Assembly: GCA_026122225.1 (NCBI GenBank)
Contig: JANEZZ010001956.1
Coordinates: 1,614,501-1,678,500, forward strand
Length of the DNA stretch: 64,000 nucleotides
Source: Heloderma charlesbogerti
Lineage: Eukaryota > Chordata > Lepidosauria > Squamata > Helodermatidae
Reading direction: 5' to 3'
Position 1 is the stretch's first letter. The number at the start of each line of letters is the position of its first letter. Of the stretch, positions 10,637 through 21,880 are shown piece by piece. A program made the translations under genes and the position numbers. A model generated the notes under the pieces. That model was given only the letters and a program-made list of their open reading frames with translations, was not told the DNA's origin and made no database searches.

Positions 10637-10964
10637 GAAACTTTCTAGGCTTTTAATCTACTGCATCTACTTTCAGTTTCATCACAGAATTAAGATGCCA
10701 GCACTACAGGAGGAGCGTTTCCTTTCTTGCTTCTCCACTGCATAACCTCTAGATGGTACTGTGATATAGCAGAATTGCACAAATACGTAAGAGAAAATTG
10801 TGGTTTCTTCCAACATCAGAAATAATACCCATTTCCCCTGCTCTAATAAAACTCACGGAAACAGAGACAAAACTGGAGGGTCACATCATTGACTAAAGAA
10901 CCCATAAACAACTGTGGGTAGGGAATGCTGAGTGCACAACAAATGCCTTGTGTAGAAAAGCTCT
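10637..10964 (+). mobile_element. Family H MITE
   Basis: Left end near ACTTTCTAGGCTTTTAATC, right end GCCTTGTGTAGAAAAGCTCT. Internal ATAACCTCTAGATGGTACTG and CCATTTCCCCTGCTCTAA match the copy at 27867. Confidence 0.75.
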
Positions 10965-11075
10965 AGATCACGCAAACGCTATAAATCTCCGGTGATCTAT
11001 TTCCAAGAAAACTGAACCCTGGATAAGTGCTGGAACCCATGACATTTCTCACCACTCAGAAGTAGGGTGCACATG

Positions 11076-11112
<37 letters not shown>

Positions 11113-12154
11113 GTTACATTTTTATCCTGTCCTTCCTCCACAAAACTCAGGATGACACTTTTGGTTCTCTCATAATGGCTGGGCCAGTGCCAGGTGGGTT
11201 GCTGCCAATGCCTGTGATTTAACAATGAGGAGTCTGACCCAGAACACCAGAGGTTCTGGTGCTCCCTCTGGGCCAATGATGGTTCTGTCGCCATGACCCA
11301 ATATCTACCACATTCCTGTGTCTTATACCTAGCCAACGATTCATAGTTCAGAAACTCTTGTATCTGAAAGATCAAGTTCCCTGTCCCACCCACATGAACA
11401 TGGCGTTTCTTAAAGGAGCAAAATCCAAATAAATGGTGTGTGTGTTCAACTATAGCTGCTTTCCAGGTTAAAAAAAATATTGGTAGCTTGGCCCTGTCAG
11501 AACAAAGCTTCAAAGTATACAGGATGATATGATTTATCCCAGTGCCTTGGAAGACCTCCAAAAATTCAGATCAACAGAGATTTGGGTTAATAGGAGGGAC
11601 TTTTACACAAGGCTGCACTTGACAGGTGGATAATCAGGACAGAGAATTCCAATGACCACAGGGGTTTCCCCACAATTCCTGTGTACTAAGGGGATATGGT
11701 AGCTGTGACAGCTGAGTAGACCATTCTGTGCTATTATTAGCAAGTCTGGAAGAAGTCTCCAAAGGGTCATCCATTCTAATGTCCCTTATTGCCCACAGAG
11801 AAAGCATTCCACCCATCAGCTCTCCACACACCAATAAATACTAGAGTTTAATAAATCAATAAATAGACATCAATAAATACACATCTTTCCATTGCTCTGC
11901 AGCCTCCCAGGCCACCTGCACTTTCTGAACTGAAAAAGCCCCATGGGAGGAATTGCCTCATGACGTCTTCCTTGTTGATGGGTTTAACTGAAGTGCAGGA
12001 AGCCAAGGAGGCTACAGGCTGCCAGAGAGATGATTGTCCAATGAAAGACATGGCACTTGTATGCACTGCTCAGCCACCTCATACGCAAGGTAAGTACAAG
12101 AACCCCAAACCCAACCCATGAGAATTTCTCCGAAATTTCTCCTTCTTTGATGAA
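10965..12154. other. Unassigned, with (TC)n and a decayed insert
   Basis: A (TC)15 run is at 11079-11108. A 170-codon minus-strand frame (11049-11561) reads part of that run as a Glu/Arg repeat and has no recognisable domain. No gene called. Confidence 0.5.
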
Positions 12155-12360
12155 AGCAATTTTTTCTTGACTGTTAGAGCAATACGACAATGGAACCAAT
12201 AACCTAGGGAGGTGGTGGGCTCTCCCACACTGGAGGCATTCAAGATGAGGCTGGACAGCCATCTGTTGGGGATGCTCTGACTTGGATTCCTGCACTGAGC
12301 AGGGGGTTGGACTCAATGGTCTTGTAGGCCCCTTCCAGCCCTACTATTTTATGATTCTTT
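12155..12360 (+). mobile_element. CR1 LINE 3' end
   Basis: Contains AGAGCAATACGACAATGGAA, GGAGGTGGTGGGCTCTCCCA, GAGGCTGGACAGCCATCTGT and ends ATTTTATGATTC. Read in frame the start gives the usual CR1 reverse transcriptase C-terminal region. 5'-truncated, as nearly all CR1 copies are. Confidence 0.9.
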
Positions 12361-12457
12361 TCTATCAGATTGAATGAGAATGGTCGAAAAAAAAGTACAA
12401 GAAATTTTTGGCACAGCACTAATAAATACATGAGACAACCAACCATGACGAGGTGTC

Positions 12458-12815
12458 CCCTTTTACAGAGCACAGTCTTCTATTTGAAGAGCTGCCAGAG
12501 GACCATCCTCTATTTGAAGGCATCTCCTATTTGACAGTCTCATGAGTCCAATTCAAGATAATGAACATAAGAACTGTTGCCCACCCACAGTGAGCACCTG
12601 TACAGCAAGTTGAAAGGACGGGCACACGGGTCACCTAGTCACAACCTTCCACACCTCTGGTGAAGATGTGCTGTATTCCTTTTTAGATTACAATAATTAT
12701 TTCTACATTTGCATCTCTGCATATAAATTAGCCCATGCAGATATTATGCAAATCAGCGTCCTCTTTTTTGGTGATGCATTTCCTCTTTTGGGGCAATTCA
12801 TAAGTGGCCACCCTA
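12458..12815 (-). mobile_element. Family A MITE
   Basis: Reverse orientation: begins TTTTACAGAGCACAGTCTTC and ends TAAGTGGCCACCCTA. Uninterrupted copy, useful for judging the insertions in the other copies. Confidence 0.8.
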
Positions 12816-12999
12816 AACCATTGCCGCATCTCAACAACAACAACTGAAGTAATCTTGGCATCCATAAGAAAAATTCCCAACCCCACGATCGGGTAATAGC
12901 CTGAAGTCAGTAAGCTTTTATTGTAACTTTCCAAGGAAAAGAACTATATTCCAGGGATGCAAATTCCCAGACATCCAATTTCAGAATTAAAAGCCTGAA

Positions 13000-13372
13000 T
13001 ACCTTTATTAGACTAGAGGGAGACTTGGAGGGCAGCAACCAAGGTTAAGGCCTTCTTGGTGGTGGCCCCCCATTTATGGAATAATCTCCCTGGAACCAAC
13101 ATTGTTACCTTTTCTGCACCAGGTTAAAACTGCTCACTTCTCTCAGGCGTTTGGCAGCATATAAGGAGTCTCTTTGATTGTCTCTGGCTGAATGTTTTAA
13201 ATTGTTTGTTTTAGATATATGCTGTTGTGTGTGCTGTTTGTTCTATCTCATTACATGAATGGTTTTATACTTCATATAATGTATTTTAATGGTTTTTAAA
13301 TTTTTGTTAACCGGCCAGAGAGCTTCGGCTATGTGGTAGTATAGAAATATAATAAATGAAATGAAAACGCAC
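13000..13372 (+). mobile_element. L2-like LINE 3' end
   Basis: The first part reads like the end of a LINE reverse transcriptase (WNNLPGTNIV), with the 3'UTR GTTTTAAATTGTTTGTTTTA, GTTAACCGGCCAGAGAGCTT and TAGAAATATAATAAATGAAA. Such GCC(C/A)AGAGAGCTTCGGCTAT tails are common in squamate L2 copies. Confidence 0.75.
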
Positions 13373-13474
13373 AGAATAGTGAACAAGCTTTTGAGTTCTC
13401 CAGAACTCTTTGTCAGGCTCAATGATAAGCAAAGGTGAACCCCTGGGGCTGGTAAAGAGAGAACAGAAGCGTAA

Positions 13475-13608
13475 GGGCAAAACCAATGCATGTTTAGACA
13501 GCAAAACGTCCTACAACTCCTAGCGTTCCCCAGCCAGCATGGCTGGCTGGAGAGTGCTGGGAGTTGTAGGACTTTTTTCTGTCTAAACACCCATAGGATT
13601 GCACCCTA
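13475..13608. mobile_element. Family P foldback MITE
   Basis: Arms CAATGCATGTTTAGACAG and CTGTCTAAACACCCATAGG around CCAGCCAGCATGGCTGGCTGG. Flanked by TAAGGG on the left and CCCTAAA on the right; the TTAA is decayed. It directly abuts the BovB insertion. Confidence 0.8.
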
Positions 13609-13882
13609 AAGTGGTGGTTGTTGTTGTTGTTGTTCAGTAGATCAGTCGTGTCCGACTCTTCGTGACCCCTTGGACCATAGCACACCAGGCCTTCCTGTCC
13701 TCCGCTCTCTCCCGGAGTGTGCTCAAGTTTATATTCATTGCATCGGTGATGCTATCTAGCCATCTCATCCTCTGCCGTCCCCTTCTCCTTTTGCCTTCAG
13801 TCTTTCCCAGTATCAGGGTCTTTTCCAGGGAGTTTTCTCTTCACATTAGGTGGCCAAAATATTTGAGCTTCAGCTTCAGTCT

Positions 13883-14875
13883 CTATCCTTCCAATGAGCA
13901 GTCAGGGTTGATTTCCTTTAGGATGGACTGATTTGACCTCCTTGCAGTCCAGGGGACTCGTAAGAGTCTTCTCCAGCACCACAGTTCGAAAGCATCAATT
14001 CTTCTGCGCTCAGCCTTCCTTGTAGTCCAGCTCTCACAGCCATACGTTACTACTAGGAAAACCATAGCTTTGATTATACGGACCTTTGTCGGCAAGGTGA
14101 TGTCTGTGCTTCTTACTATGCTGTCTAGGTTTGCCATAGCTTTCCTCCCAACGAGCAAGCATCTTTTAATTTCATGGCTACAGTCACCGTCTGCGGTGAT
14201 CTTGGAGCCCAAGAAAATACAATCTGTCACTGCTTCCATTTCTTCCCCTTCCATATCCCAGGAAGTGATGGGGCCAGATGCCATGATCTTCGTTTTTTTA
14301 ATGTTGAGTTTCAAACCAGCTTTTGCACTCTCCACTTTCACCCTCAACAAGAGGCTCTTTAGATCCTCTTCACTTTCTGCCATTAGGGTGGTATCATCTG
14401 CGTATCGGAGGTTGTTGATAATTCTCCTGGCAATCTTAATTCTGACCTGTGATTCATCCAACCCGGCGTTTCTCATGATGTATTCTGCATATAAGTTAAA
14501 TAAGCAGGGCGACAATATGCAGCCTTGTCATACTCCTTTCCCAATTTTGAACCAATCGGTTGTTCCATTTTTGGTTCTTACTGTTGCTTCTTGACCCTCA
14601 TACAGGTTTCTCAGGAGACAGGTAAGGTGGTCTGGTACTCCCATCTCTTTAAGAATTTGCCAGAGTTTGTTGTGATCCACACAATCAAAGGCTTTAGCAT
14701 AGTCAATGAAGCAGAAATAGACATTTTTCTGGAATTCTCTTGCTTTCTCCATGATCCAGCGAATGTTGGAGATTTGATCTCTAGTTCCTCTGCCTCTTTG
14801 AAACCCACCTTGTACTTCTGCTGGTTCTCGGTTTGCATACTGCTGAAGCCTAGCTTGTAGGATTTTGAGCATCAC
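13883..14875 (-). pseudogene. BovB reverse transcriptase, broken
   Basis: Continuous RT sequence in one frame: MLKILQARLQQYANREP, FIDYAKAFDCVDHNKLWQIL, then the QGCILSPCLFNLYAEYIM block and the catalytic box LRYADDTTLMAES, KLNIKKTKIM, and the tail SWTTRKAERRRIDAFELWCW. A TGA (14526-14528 on the plus strand) interrupts the normal V-R-Q-G-C motif between V and Q; the expected codon is CGA, so this is a CpG-type C-to-T change. A second stop (TAA) lies about 50 bp upstream of 14875, in NA*ECSNYRTIALISHA. RT function is to copy the element's RNA at a nicked target; this copy cannot do so intact. Confidence 0.93.
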
Positions 14876-15422
14876 CTTGCTGGCATGTGAAATGAGCGCA
14901 ATGGTGCGGTAGTTTGAACACTCTTAGGCGTTGCCCTTCTTTGGAATTGGAATGTAAACTGACCTTTTCCAGTCTTGTGGCCACTGTTGAGTGTTCCAGA
15001 TTTGTTGGCATATTGAATGCAGCACTTTAACAGCATCATCTTTTAGGATTTTAAATAGCTCGGCTGGAATACTGTCATCTCTGCTAGCTTTGTTGTTAGT
15101 AATGCTTCCTAAGGCCCACTTGACTTCACTCTCTAGGATGTCCGGCTCAAGTTCAGTGACCGCACTATCATGGTTATCAGGGACATTCAGATCTTTCCTG
15201 TATAGTTCTTCTGTGTATCCATAGTTCCTCAGGCACTCTGTCTATCAGGTTTAATCCCTGAAATCTATTCCTCACCTCTACTGTATATTCATAAGGGATA
15301 TGATTTAAGTCATACCTGAATGGTTTAGTGGTTTTCCCTACGTTCTTCAATTTAAGCCAAAATTTTGGAACAAGAAGCTCATGATCTGAGCCACAGTCAG
15401 CTCCAGGTCTTGTTTTTACTGA

Positions 15423-16055
15423 CTATATGGAGCTTCTCCATCTTTGGCTGCAAAGTACATAATCAATCTGATTTTGATATTGACCATCTGGTGATGATGT
15501 CCATGTGTAGAGTCGCCTCTTGTGCTGTTGGAAAAGAGTGTTTGCTATGATCAGCGTGTTCTCTTGGCAAAACTCTATTAGCCTTTGTCCTGCTTCATTT
15601 TGTACACCAAGGCCATGCTTGCCTGTTATCCTGGTTATTTCTTGACTTCCTACTTTAGCATTCCAATCCCCTGTGATGAAAAGGACATCTTTTTTTGGTG
15701 TTAGTTCTAGAAGGTGTTGTAGGTCTTCATAGAACCGAGCAACCTCAGCTTCTTCGGCCTCAGTGGTTGGGGCATAGACTTGAATTACTGTGATGTTGAA
15801 TGGTTTGCCTTGGATTCGTACTGAGATCATTCTATCGTTTTTGAGATTGTACTCCAGTACTGCTTTTCCCACCCTTTTGTTGATTATGAGTGCTACTCCA
15901 TTTCCTCTAAGGGATTCTTGCCCACAGTAGTAGATATGATGGTCACCTGAATTAAATTCGCCCCTGCCTGTCCATTTTAGTTTGCTGATTCCCAAGATGT
16001 CGATGTTCAGTCTTGCCATCTCATGTTTGACCACCTCCAGCTTACCTTGATTCAT
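15423..16055 (-). pseudogene. BovB AP-type endonuclease, broken
   Basis: A 210-codon open block from MNQGKLEVVKHEMARLNIDI to CSQRWRSSI. It shows the family motifs LGISKLKWTGRGEFNSG, QVYAPTTEAEEAEVARFYED, FITGDWNAKVGSQE and QNQIDYVLCSQRWRSS, with the Asp/Asn catalytic pair in GDWNAK. It ends at a TAG replacing a CAG codon. The normal continuation SVKTRPGADCGSDHELLV follows in the same frame, so the stop is a point mutation. In an active element this domain nicks target DNA. Confidence 0.93.
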
Positions 16056-16500
16056 TGTTCTTACATTCCAGGTTCCTAAACAATATGTTCTTTACAGCAT
16101 CGGATTTTCTTTTCACCACCAGACACATCCACAGCTGAGTGTCCTTTCGGCTTTGGCCCAGCTGCTTCACTTTTTTTGGCGCTACTTGGAAATTTCCTCT
16201 GCTCTTCCCCAGTAGTATATTGGACACCTTCTGACCTGAGGGGCTCATCTTCCGATGTCATCTCTTTTAGCCTTGTGATACGTTCCATGGGGTTTTCTTG
16301 GCAAGAATACTGGAGTGGGTTGCCATTTCCTTCTCCAGTGGACCACATTTTGTCAGAACTCTCTGCCATGACCTGTCCGTCTTGGGTGGCCCTGCACAGC
16401 ATAGCTTATGGCTTCACTGAGTTACACAAGCCCTTTCACCACAACAAGGCAGTGATCCATGAGGGAGACCCTAAAGTGGACTCGATGACAAAGTAGCAAA

Positions 16501-17182
16501 GTCTACGCTGCTTATTCACATCTTGCATATTTCGCATAGAATATAAATTTGCTGCCTGGGTTAGTGGGCACATTTCTAGCCCTAGATATTCTGCACTGCA
16601 TGACATTTCATAGCTTGCTTGTCAGCCATCTATTTATAATTGTGAGCGCAATTCCTCGTTCCATGAATTGCCACAGATGACGGCTGGAGATCATTGTGAG
16701 ACACTCTTTCCATTAACAGGACGTCGGAGTAAGCTGAGTGTGCCATCTTTTTGTGGCAGTTAAACCTGATGCGCTGCACCTAATTGAACTTGACAGTAGA
16801 GATTAATGGTGGTAAACGGCCGGCAAACCTTTATCATCAGAAGATTGTCTCGGTTGCAAGCCGCTGCAAACAATTTCAGGAAGCAATTGTTGCACTGACT
16901 CTATTGTCCTGACGTAATTGTGCGTGGCTTTCCTTTTTAGAGGGTAACTAATTTAAAAACACTTTGGCAGCTTCTGAAAGCCTAAGTCAGTTGGCTTTGT
17001 TTTGGGCACATTCACATGGCAACTTTGGAGAGGAACAGTTGCACATCCAAAACTCATAGGCCCTCTCCTCCGGTTCTCCTTCCTTACACATAAGGGTTCC
17101 TTGGGTTATGAAACCCCTAACCTCTCCCAAGCCATCCACAGTGCAGAAGAGGAAGTGGGAAGAGCTGCAGAACGAAGAGAAC
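16501..17182. other. Non-repetitive block, candidate conserved noncoding element
   Basis: About 16520-16980 carries no repeat of this window and no microsatellite. It is rich in homeodomain-type words (CCTAATTGAA, GAGATTAATGG, GACGTAATTG, GAAGCAATTGTTGC). Composition is balanced and CpG-containing words (AACGGCCGGC, GACGTCGGAG) are retained. This texture is typical of conserved enhancers; conservation itself cannot be seen here. Confidence 0.4.
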
Positions 17183-17265
17183 ATTAGGACATAAGACGAA
17201 CCTTGCTAGATCGGACCAAAGGCCTATGTAGACCAATGTTCTTTTCCCATTGTGGCCAGACAGCT
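17183..17265 (-). mobile_element. CR1-superfamily LINE 3' fragment
   Basis: TTAGGACATAAGACGAACCT followed by CGGACCAAAGGCCTATGTAG, the reverse of the 9005-9245 terminus. Confidence 0.75.
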
Positions 17266-17299
17266 TTTTGCAATTATACACACTTTGGTATATATGCTC

Positions 17300-17680
17300 C
17301 CCTGATACTGTGCTGCTTCCAGGTTTGGAAAGCCCTTGGGCAAGACACCCTCAATGGGCCTCCTTGCTCAGTGAGTCAACCTTGGCACCACCATGGTCCC
17401 CAGCTGCTCTTGCTCCTCCTCCTCTCCCTCATCATTGCTCCCACGTGCTTGATTGACAGGCAGAGAGCCAGTGAGCCAGCAGGCTGGGGCATCTACTGCT
17501 CCTCCTTCTCACCACCTCCAGTGTCTGAGGCAGACTGACAGACAGGGGAACAAGCAGGAACTGTTGCATTGGTGAAACAGAGGAGCAGCTCCAAGGGGGC
17601 TCTTGTCAGCGGGCCCCTGCTCAGGTGTGGGCCCTCAGCAAGTGCCCAAGCTTGCCTACCCTTGACACGGGCCCTGCCCT
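17300..17680 (+). mobile_element. Family D element
   Basis: Reads TGCTTCCAGGTTTGGAAAGC, CAAGACACCCTCAATGGGC, GATTGACAGGCAGAGAGCCA, and ends near CCTACCCTTGACACGGGCCC. Uninterrupted copy that shows the empty sites for the two insertions in the copy at 41935. Superfamily unknown. Confidence 0.7.
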
Positions 17681-17879
17681 AATATACATACTTTCATATG
17701 CATTTTTTTTTACTGGAGAACTCCATTGCAAAATTCAGACAACTGGGGGTTTTGAAGGATAACTGAGTTTCGGTTTGCATATTGGTTTGAAAGTGTGGAA
17801 TTAGGTAACAGTATGAACAAGTTTCTTCCACACCATAACTCTCAGTCCCCGTCCCATGGTTCTACAGGGTTCAAGATAA

Positions 17880-18010
17880 GGATGGATTGGGCCCAGACTT
17901 AATCATATTTTGAGTAGACCCATTGAAATCATTGGGGCTTAAGTTAGTCATGACTAACTAGCCATGATTAACTTAAGTCCCCTTGATTTTACTGTGTCTA
18001 TGCTAAGCTA
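17880..18010. mobile_element. Family C-like palindrome
   Basis: Arms TTGGGGCTTAAGTTAGTCAT and GATTAACTTAAGTCCCCTTG, with a centre of AGTTAGTCATGACTAACT. A GAGTAGACCCATTGAAAT block links it to family C. Confidence 0.55.
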
Positions 18011-18054
18011 ATGATTTCGGGGGGGGGGGGGACTTAAGATGCTGCTTTGGAAAC

Positions 18055-18178
18055 TAAGGGTGCAATCCTGTGCATACTTAGGCAGAAAAAGTCCTACAAC
18101 TCCCAGCATTTCCCAGCCAGCATAGGACTTATTGTAGGACTTATTTTTTGTCTAAACATGCATAAGATTGTGCCTTAA
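18055..18178. mobile_element. Family P foldback MITE
   Basis: GGGTGCAATCCTGTGCATAC, GTCCTACAACTCCCAGCATT and GTCTAAACATGCATAAGATT arms. The right side ends CCTTAA. Part of the right inner arm is lost. Confidence 0.8.
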
Positions 18179-18849
18179 ATGTCTGGGTTAGAAAATGTCT
18201 TTTTTTTTGTTTGATTTGTTATGCAGCCTGTCTGCTTCACCTAAATTGTTTTGCAATTCTCCAGCCTAGTTTTTAATAAGCTTTTAAATTTGGACCCACT
18301 CCACTGGGAGGGCAGGTCAGATCACCAGAGCAGATCACCCAGTCATTTTTGAGTTCCCAGTCCTGACTCAAGGACATTGCCAATCTTTGCTCTTTGAGGA
18401 GGCCTTGAGTTCAGAAGACTGTAAACGCCAACACGACTGCCCAGAATCGGAGTCAGTGGCAATCTATCATGCACAGAGTTCCCTTGTGGGCTGATGAAGA
18501 TTCCTTGGCATAATTGTGGCGGCTAACGCTAGAAGGATGAAATTGCAACAGATTACATCAGAACGTCTCCCAAGTGTAAGTGATCATCGTTTACTCTTAA
18601 TTATCAGGATCCCTCATTACAAAGCGTTTCTGTTTTGGTACCAGAGACCAAAGTGTACACATTTTAAACCAGGCACAATGCGAGAATAATTTAATCAATC
18701 AATACAAGCTTGCTTAATGCAGTCACCTGGAACAGAAGAATCTGAGTACATGCTTAGCATAAAGTTATTTTTCCAGCATCTGTCCATCTCGGCTACTTGA
18801 TTCCGTACTGTTGATCTGATTTCAGACCAAACATGTACAGCCTTTCCCA
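18179..18849. other. Unassigned, partly conserved-looking
   Basis: 18410-18690 is non-repetitive with retained CpG and homeodomain words (GCATAATTGTGGC, CTCTTAATTATCAGG). The rest is unremarkable. No gene. Confidence 0.35.
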
Positions 18850-18965
18850 GCTCAGCCTTTCCCACCCTGGTGTGCCCTCCAGATGTGTTCAACTACAATT
18901 TCCATCATCCCCAGACAGCAGGGACAATTTGGAGGGGATCAGATTGGGGAAAGGCTGCCCCAGGT
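18850..18965. mobile_element. Family B foldback MITE
   Basis: CCCTGGTGTGCCCTCCAGAT, ACAATTTCCATCATCCCCAG, then the complementary arm GATTGGGGAAAGGCTGCC. Confidence 0.7.
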
Positions 18966-19279
18966 AGACAATAGCATGTCATTCAACCCCAGAAAAAATA
19001 TCATAAAATATTTCAAATGCAACTGTTATTCCTGTTCCCCTCCCCAAAACACACAAGGTAATCTTTGATTAGCTCTTGCAAAATGAAATTTCCTCATTGG
19101 CTTCCTTTATAATAGCTTCTTTGAGTATGTAAGTACTTAACCTGGTTTATTTGAACTGAGTCACTTAATGCTGCAAAGATACCTGATTGGCAGAAGTAAT
19201 GAAAATGTCCTGTTCTTTGTGTCCATCAACTTGATTTAATATGTATGCTGTGGGATTATTTAATTTTCTACCACTTTTC

Positions 19280-19602
19280 AAGTACTTGAAAGGTTGTCCC
19301 AGAGATGATGGCCAGGATCTTTTCTCAATCATCTCAGAGTGCAGGACACAGAATAATGGGCTCAAGTGACAGGAAGCCAAGATTCCAGCTGAACATCAGG
19401 AAAAACTTCCTGACTGCTAGAGCAATACGACAATGGAGCCAATGACCCAGGGAGGTGGTGGGCTCTCCCACACTGGAAACATTCAGAACGAGGCTGGACA
19501 GCCATCTGTCAGGGATGCTCTGACTTGGATTCCTGCACTGAGCAGGGGGTTGGACTCAATGATCTTAAAGGCCCCTTCCAACCCTACTATGCTATGATTC
19601 TA
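19280..19602 (+). mobile_element. CR1 LINE 3' end
   Basis: Carries GAACATCAGGAAAAACTTCC, GAGCAATACGACAATGGAGC and the terminal TATGCTATGATTCTATAATG. 5'-truncated. Confidence 0.9.
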
Positions 19603-19895
19603 TAATGTTCTTGCTGTTTTTGCTGCATTCCATGCTCTGCTGCAGATTTATGTGAGAATTTGATTGGTCACCTCTTCTCTCCTTGCCTCTTGAGTACAGA
19701 GGCGGAATTGTAAGCATGTTCTGATGTTAGATGCTTCTCAACTTTAAGCGACTTGTCTTATGGTTAAATGGAATGGCACTTATTTTATTTTTTTGCTGGA
19801 ACATCCAAACCTTACCGAAGCTATTGATAGGGACTCTGGGGCAGGCTTGGTAGCAGCACAGAGCATCTTTGGGCAGTTTGCTGAAGCCTTAGCAC

Positions 19896-20300
19896 CAGAG
19901 GTGTAGGGGACTCAGGACTCATGGGGATGCAGCACCAGCCCTTTTTGATTAGCAGGGGTGTTGAACTTATCCGCAACATCCACTCCCCCCTCAGAATTCC
20001 CTGTTCCATCTGAACTTAGCTGCAGTCCACATAGTAGCTGAGTGGAGTGGGTGGGGGTGATAAATTTTCCCAGGAACAATATATTGTTCCTTGTTGCAAT
20101 GCAAAGTCTTTTGGGGTAGCTTGGCCTTGAATGGGCAATTGAGACCCAGACCTGCTCCTGGTAGAGATGAAAACCGCTAGGATTGGTTTGCTGATCTGGA
20201 TCACCACAGCAGCCTGCATTTTTGGCCTTTCCTTGGGGGCGTGGCTGTGGCGACTGTCATAGTGAGTGCCTGCACTTGAAAATGGACCACTACGTCACTG
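19896..20300. mobile_element. Nonautonomous hAT element
   Basis: Ends CAGAGGTGTAGGGGAC and GGACCACTACGTCACTG. Flanks CTTAGCAC and CTCAGCAG agree at 6 of 8 positions. The interior (AACAATATATTGTTCC, GGAGATGAAAACTTC-like block) matches the larger copy at 35635, so both derive from one family. Confidence 0.8.
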
Positions 20301-20439
20301 CTCAGCAGCCCAGCAGGGCCTGCCTCTGCACTGACACCTGGCCTACCCCTTCGTGCTGCCGTTTTAATCCCCTGCAATGAGCAGCGATGCATTGGGGGCA
20401 TGGCGGAGACTTTAAATGGTGGCCCCAAGCCACCTGGCA

Positions 20440-20850
20440 CTCATCATGGCACTGCTGGAGTCCTGCTGCCCAGGGCCAGTGTCAAGGGTAGGCATGGTTG
20501 GGCACCTGCCGAGGGCCCACTGGCAAAAGCCCCTGGAGTTGCTCCACCTCTTCACCAGTGCAACCTGCTTGTTCACCTGCCTCTTGCTCTGGCCCAGACA
20601 ACGGTGGTGGTGAGAAAGAGCAGCAGGAGATGCCACGGCCTCCTTGCCCACTGGCTCTCCGCCTGTCAAGCATGCAGTGGTAGCAAAGAGGAACAAAAGG
20701 AGCAGCGGCAATGGCAGCTGGAGACAATGGCGGTAAGAAGGTAGACTCGCTGAGGCAGGGGGCTCGTGGAGCGTGTCTTGCCCAGGGGGGTCGCAAAACC
20801 TGGAGCTGCCGCTGCTGCTGCCACAAGGTAAACCACTGGGGCTCACCAGC
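20440..20850 (-). mobile_element. Family D element
   Basis: Reverse orientation: GGGCCAGTGTCAAGGGTAGG at one end, GTGTCTTGCCCAGGGGGGTC and CAAAACCTGGAGCTGCCGC at the other. GC-rich, with overlapping chance open frames on both strands. Confidence 0.7.
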
Positions 20851-21210
20851 ATAGGAGCTGTACACCAGAGGGCACTTTGCCATGAGGCCCCTCAAACAGC
20901 CTGCCTCTGTGGGAAGCTCAGGATTGGACTGTGAGGCATGGCCTGGGCGCTTATCCCTGGGAGGGACAGAAGGGAACAGGGGTGCGCAGCATCAGCCCCC
21001 TGCAACTGGCAGGTAATAAAAAGCCTCTTGAGCAGCCAGGCCTTGTTTACCTCTTGCTTTCATCCTGTACCTGGCCAGTAAAGCAGGAGCTCCAATTTCA
21101 GTGGGGTTGTGAACCCATTCTGGGTTTCAGTCAGAACCAGTCAGAACCCTAATGGAGCTGTCCAAGGTGTGGGAACCCTATCCCCAAAATGGGTTCAGCA
21201 CTGTGGATAG

Positions 21211-21650
21211 AATCATAGAATCATAGAATAGTAGGGTTGAAAGGGGCCTACAAGGCCATTGAGTCCAACCCCCTGCTCAGTGCAGGAATCCAAGTCAGAG
21301 CATCCCCGACAGATGGCTGTCCAGCCTCGTCTTGAATGCCTCCAGTGTGGGAGAGCCCACCACCTCCCTAGGTCATTGGTTCCATTGTCGTATTGCTCTA
21401 GCAGTCAGGAAGTTTTTCCCAATGTTCAGCCGGAATCTGGCTTCCTGTAACTTGAGCCCATTATTCCGTGTCCTGCACTCTGGGATGATCGAGAAGAGGT
21501 CCTGGCTTTCCTCTCTGTGACAGCCTTTCAGCTACTTGAAGAGCGCTATCTTATCTCCCCTCAGTCTTCTCTTCTCAAGGCTAAACATGCCCAGTTCTTT
21601 CAGTCTCTCCTCATAGGGCTTTGTTTCATCGCCCTCCTCTGAATGCTCTC
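21211..21650 (-). mobile_element. CR1 LINE 3' end
   Basis: Begins AATCATAGAATCATAGAATA, the reverse of the CR1 terminal octamer repeat, then GTCCAACCCCCTGCTCAGTG. It extends further 5' than the other copies, through CTTTCAGCTACTTGAAGAGC and CATGCCCAGTTCTTTCAGTC. Confidence 0.92.
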
Positions 21651-21659
21651 CGGTTTGTC

Positions 21660-21880
21660 TGCATCTTTCTCCTTTACAGTTCTGGCTGGTTCTGACTGAA
21701 ACCCAGACTGGATTGACAGCCCAACCGAAATCGGAGCCACCAGCTTCCATTGCCTCCCTCTTGCTGTACTTTAGCCTCCCTTTTCCAGCTCAGACCACCA
21801 ACCTTGGGGGAGTCTGCACTGAGAACCTATCTCCAGGTGCGTTGGACTGCAATTCCCATCATCCCCAGCCAGCACAGGGA
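21660..21880. mobile_element. Family G arm followed by a family B fragment
   Basis: GTTCTGGCTGGTTCTGACTG and AATCGGAGCCACCAGCTTCC belong to family G. CAATTCCCATCATCCCCAGC at about 21850 is one arm of family B. Confidence 0.5.

Larger units (their letters stand above)
13615..16500 (-). mobile_element. BovB (RTE clade) LINE, near full length
   Basis: The minus-strand element has its 3' end at 13615: a (GTT)n run followed by GATCAGTCGTGTCCGACTC, the BovB 3' terminus. Upstream come the reverse transcriptase and the AP-type endonuclease, then a 5' region with GGAGAAGGAAATGGCAACCC. At about 2.9 kb it is close to the usual 3.2 kb length. At least three in-frame stops (see the two coding parts) make it inactive. 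BovB is the family known for horizontal transfer between squamates and ruminants. Confidence 0.95.

Noticed and set aside
14070..14594. 174-codon plus-strand frame
   Set aside because: It is the antisense shadow of the BovB reverse transcriptase.
20412..20895. Overlapping frames of 114-146 codons on both strands
   Set aside because: GC-rich interior of a family D element; similar chance frames occur in the other D copies.
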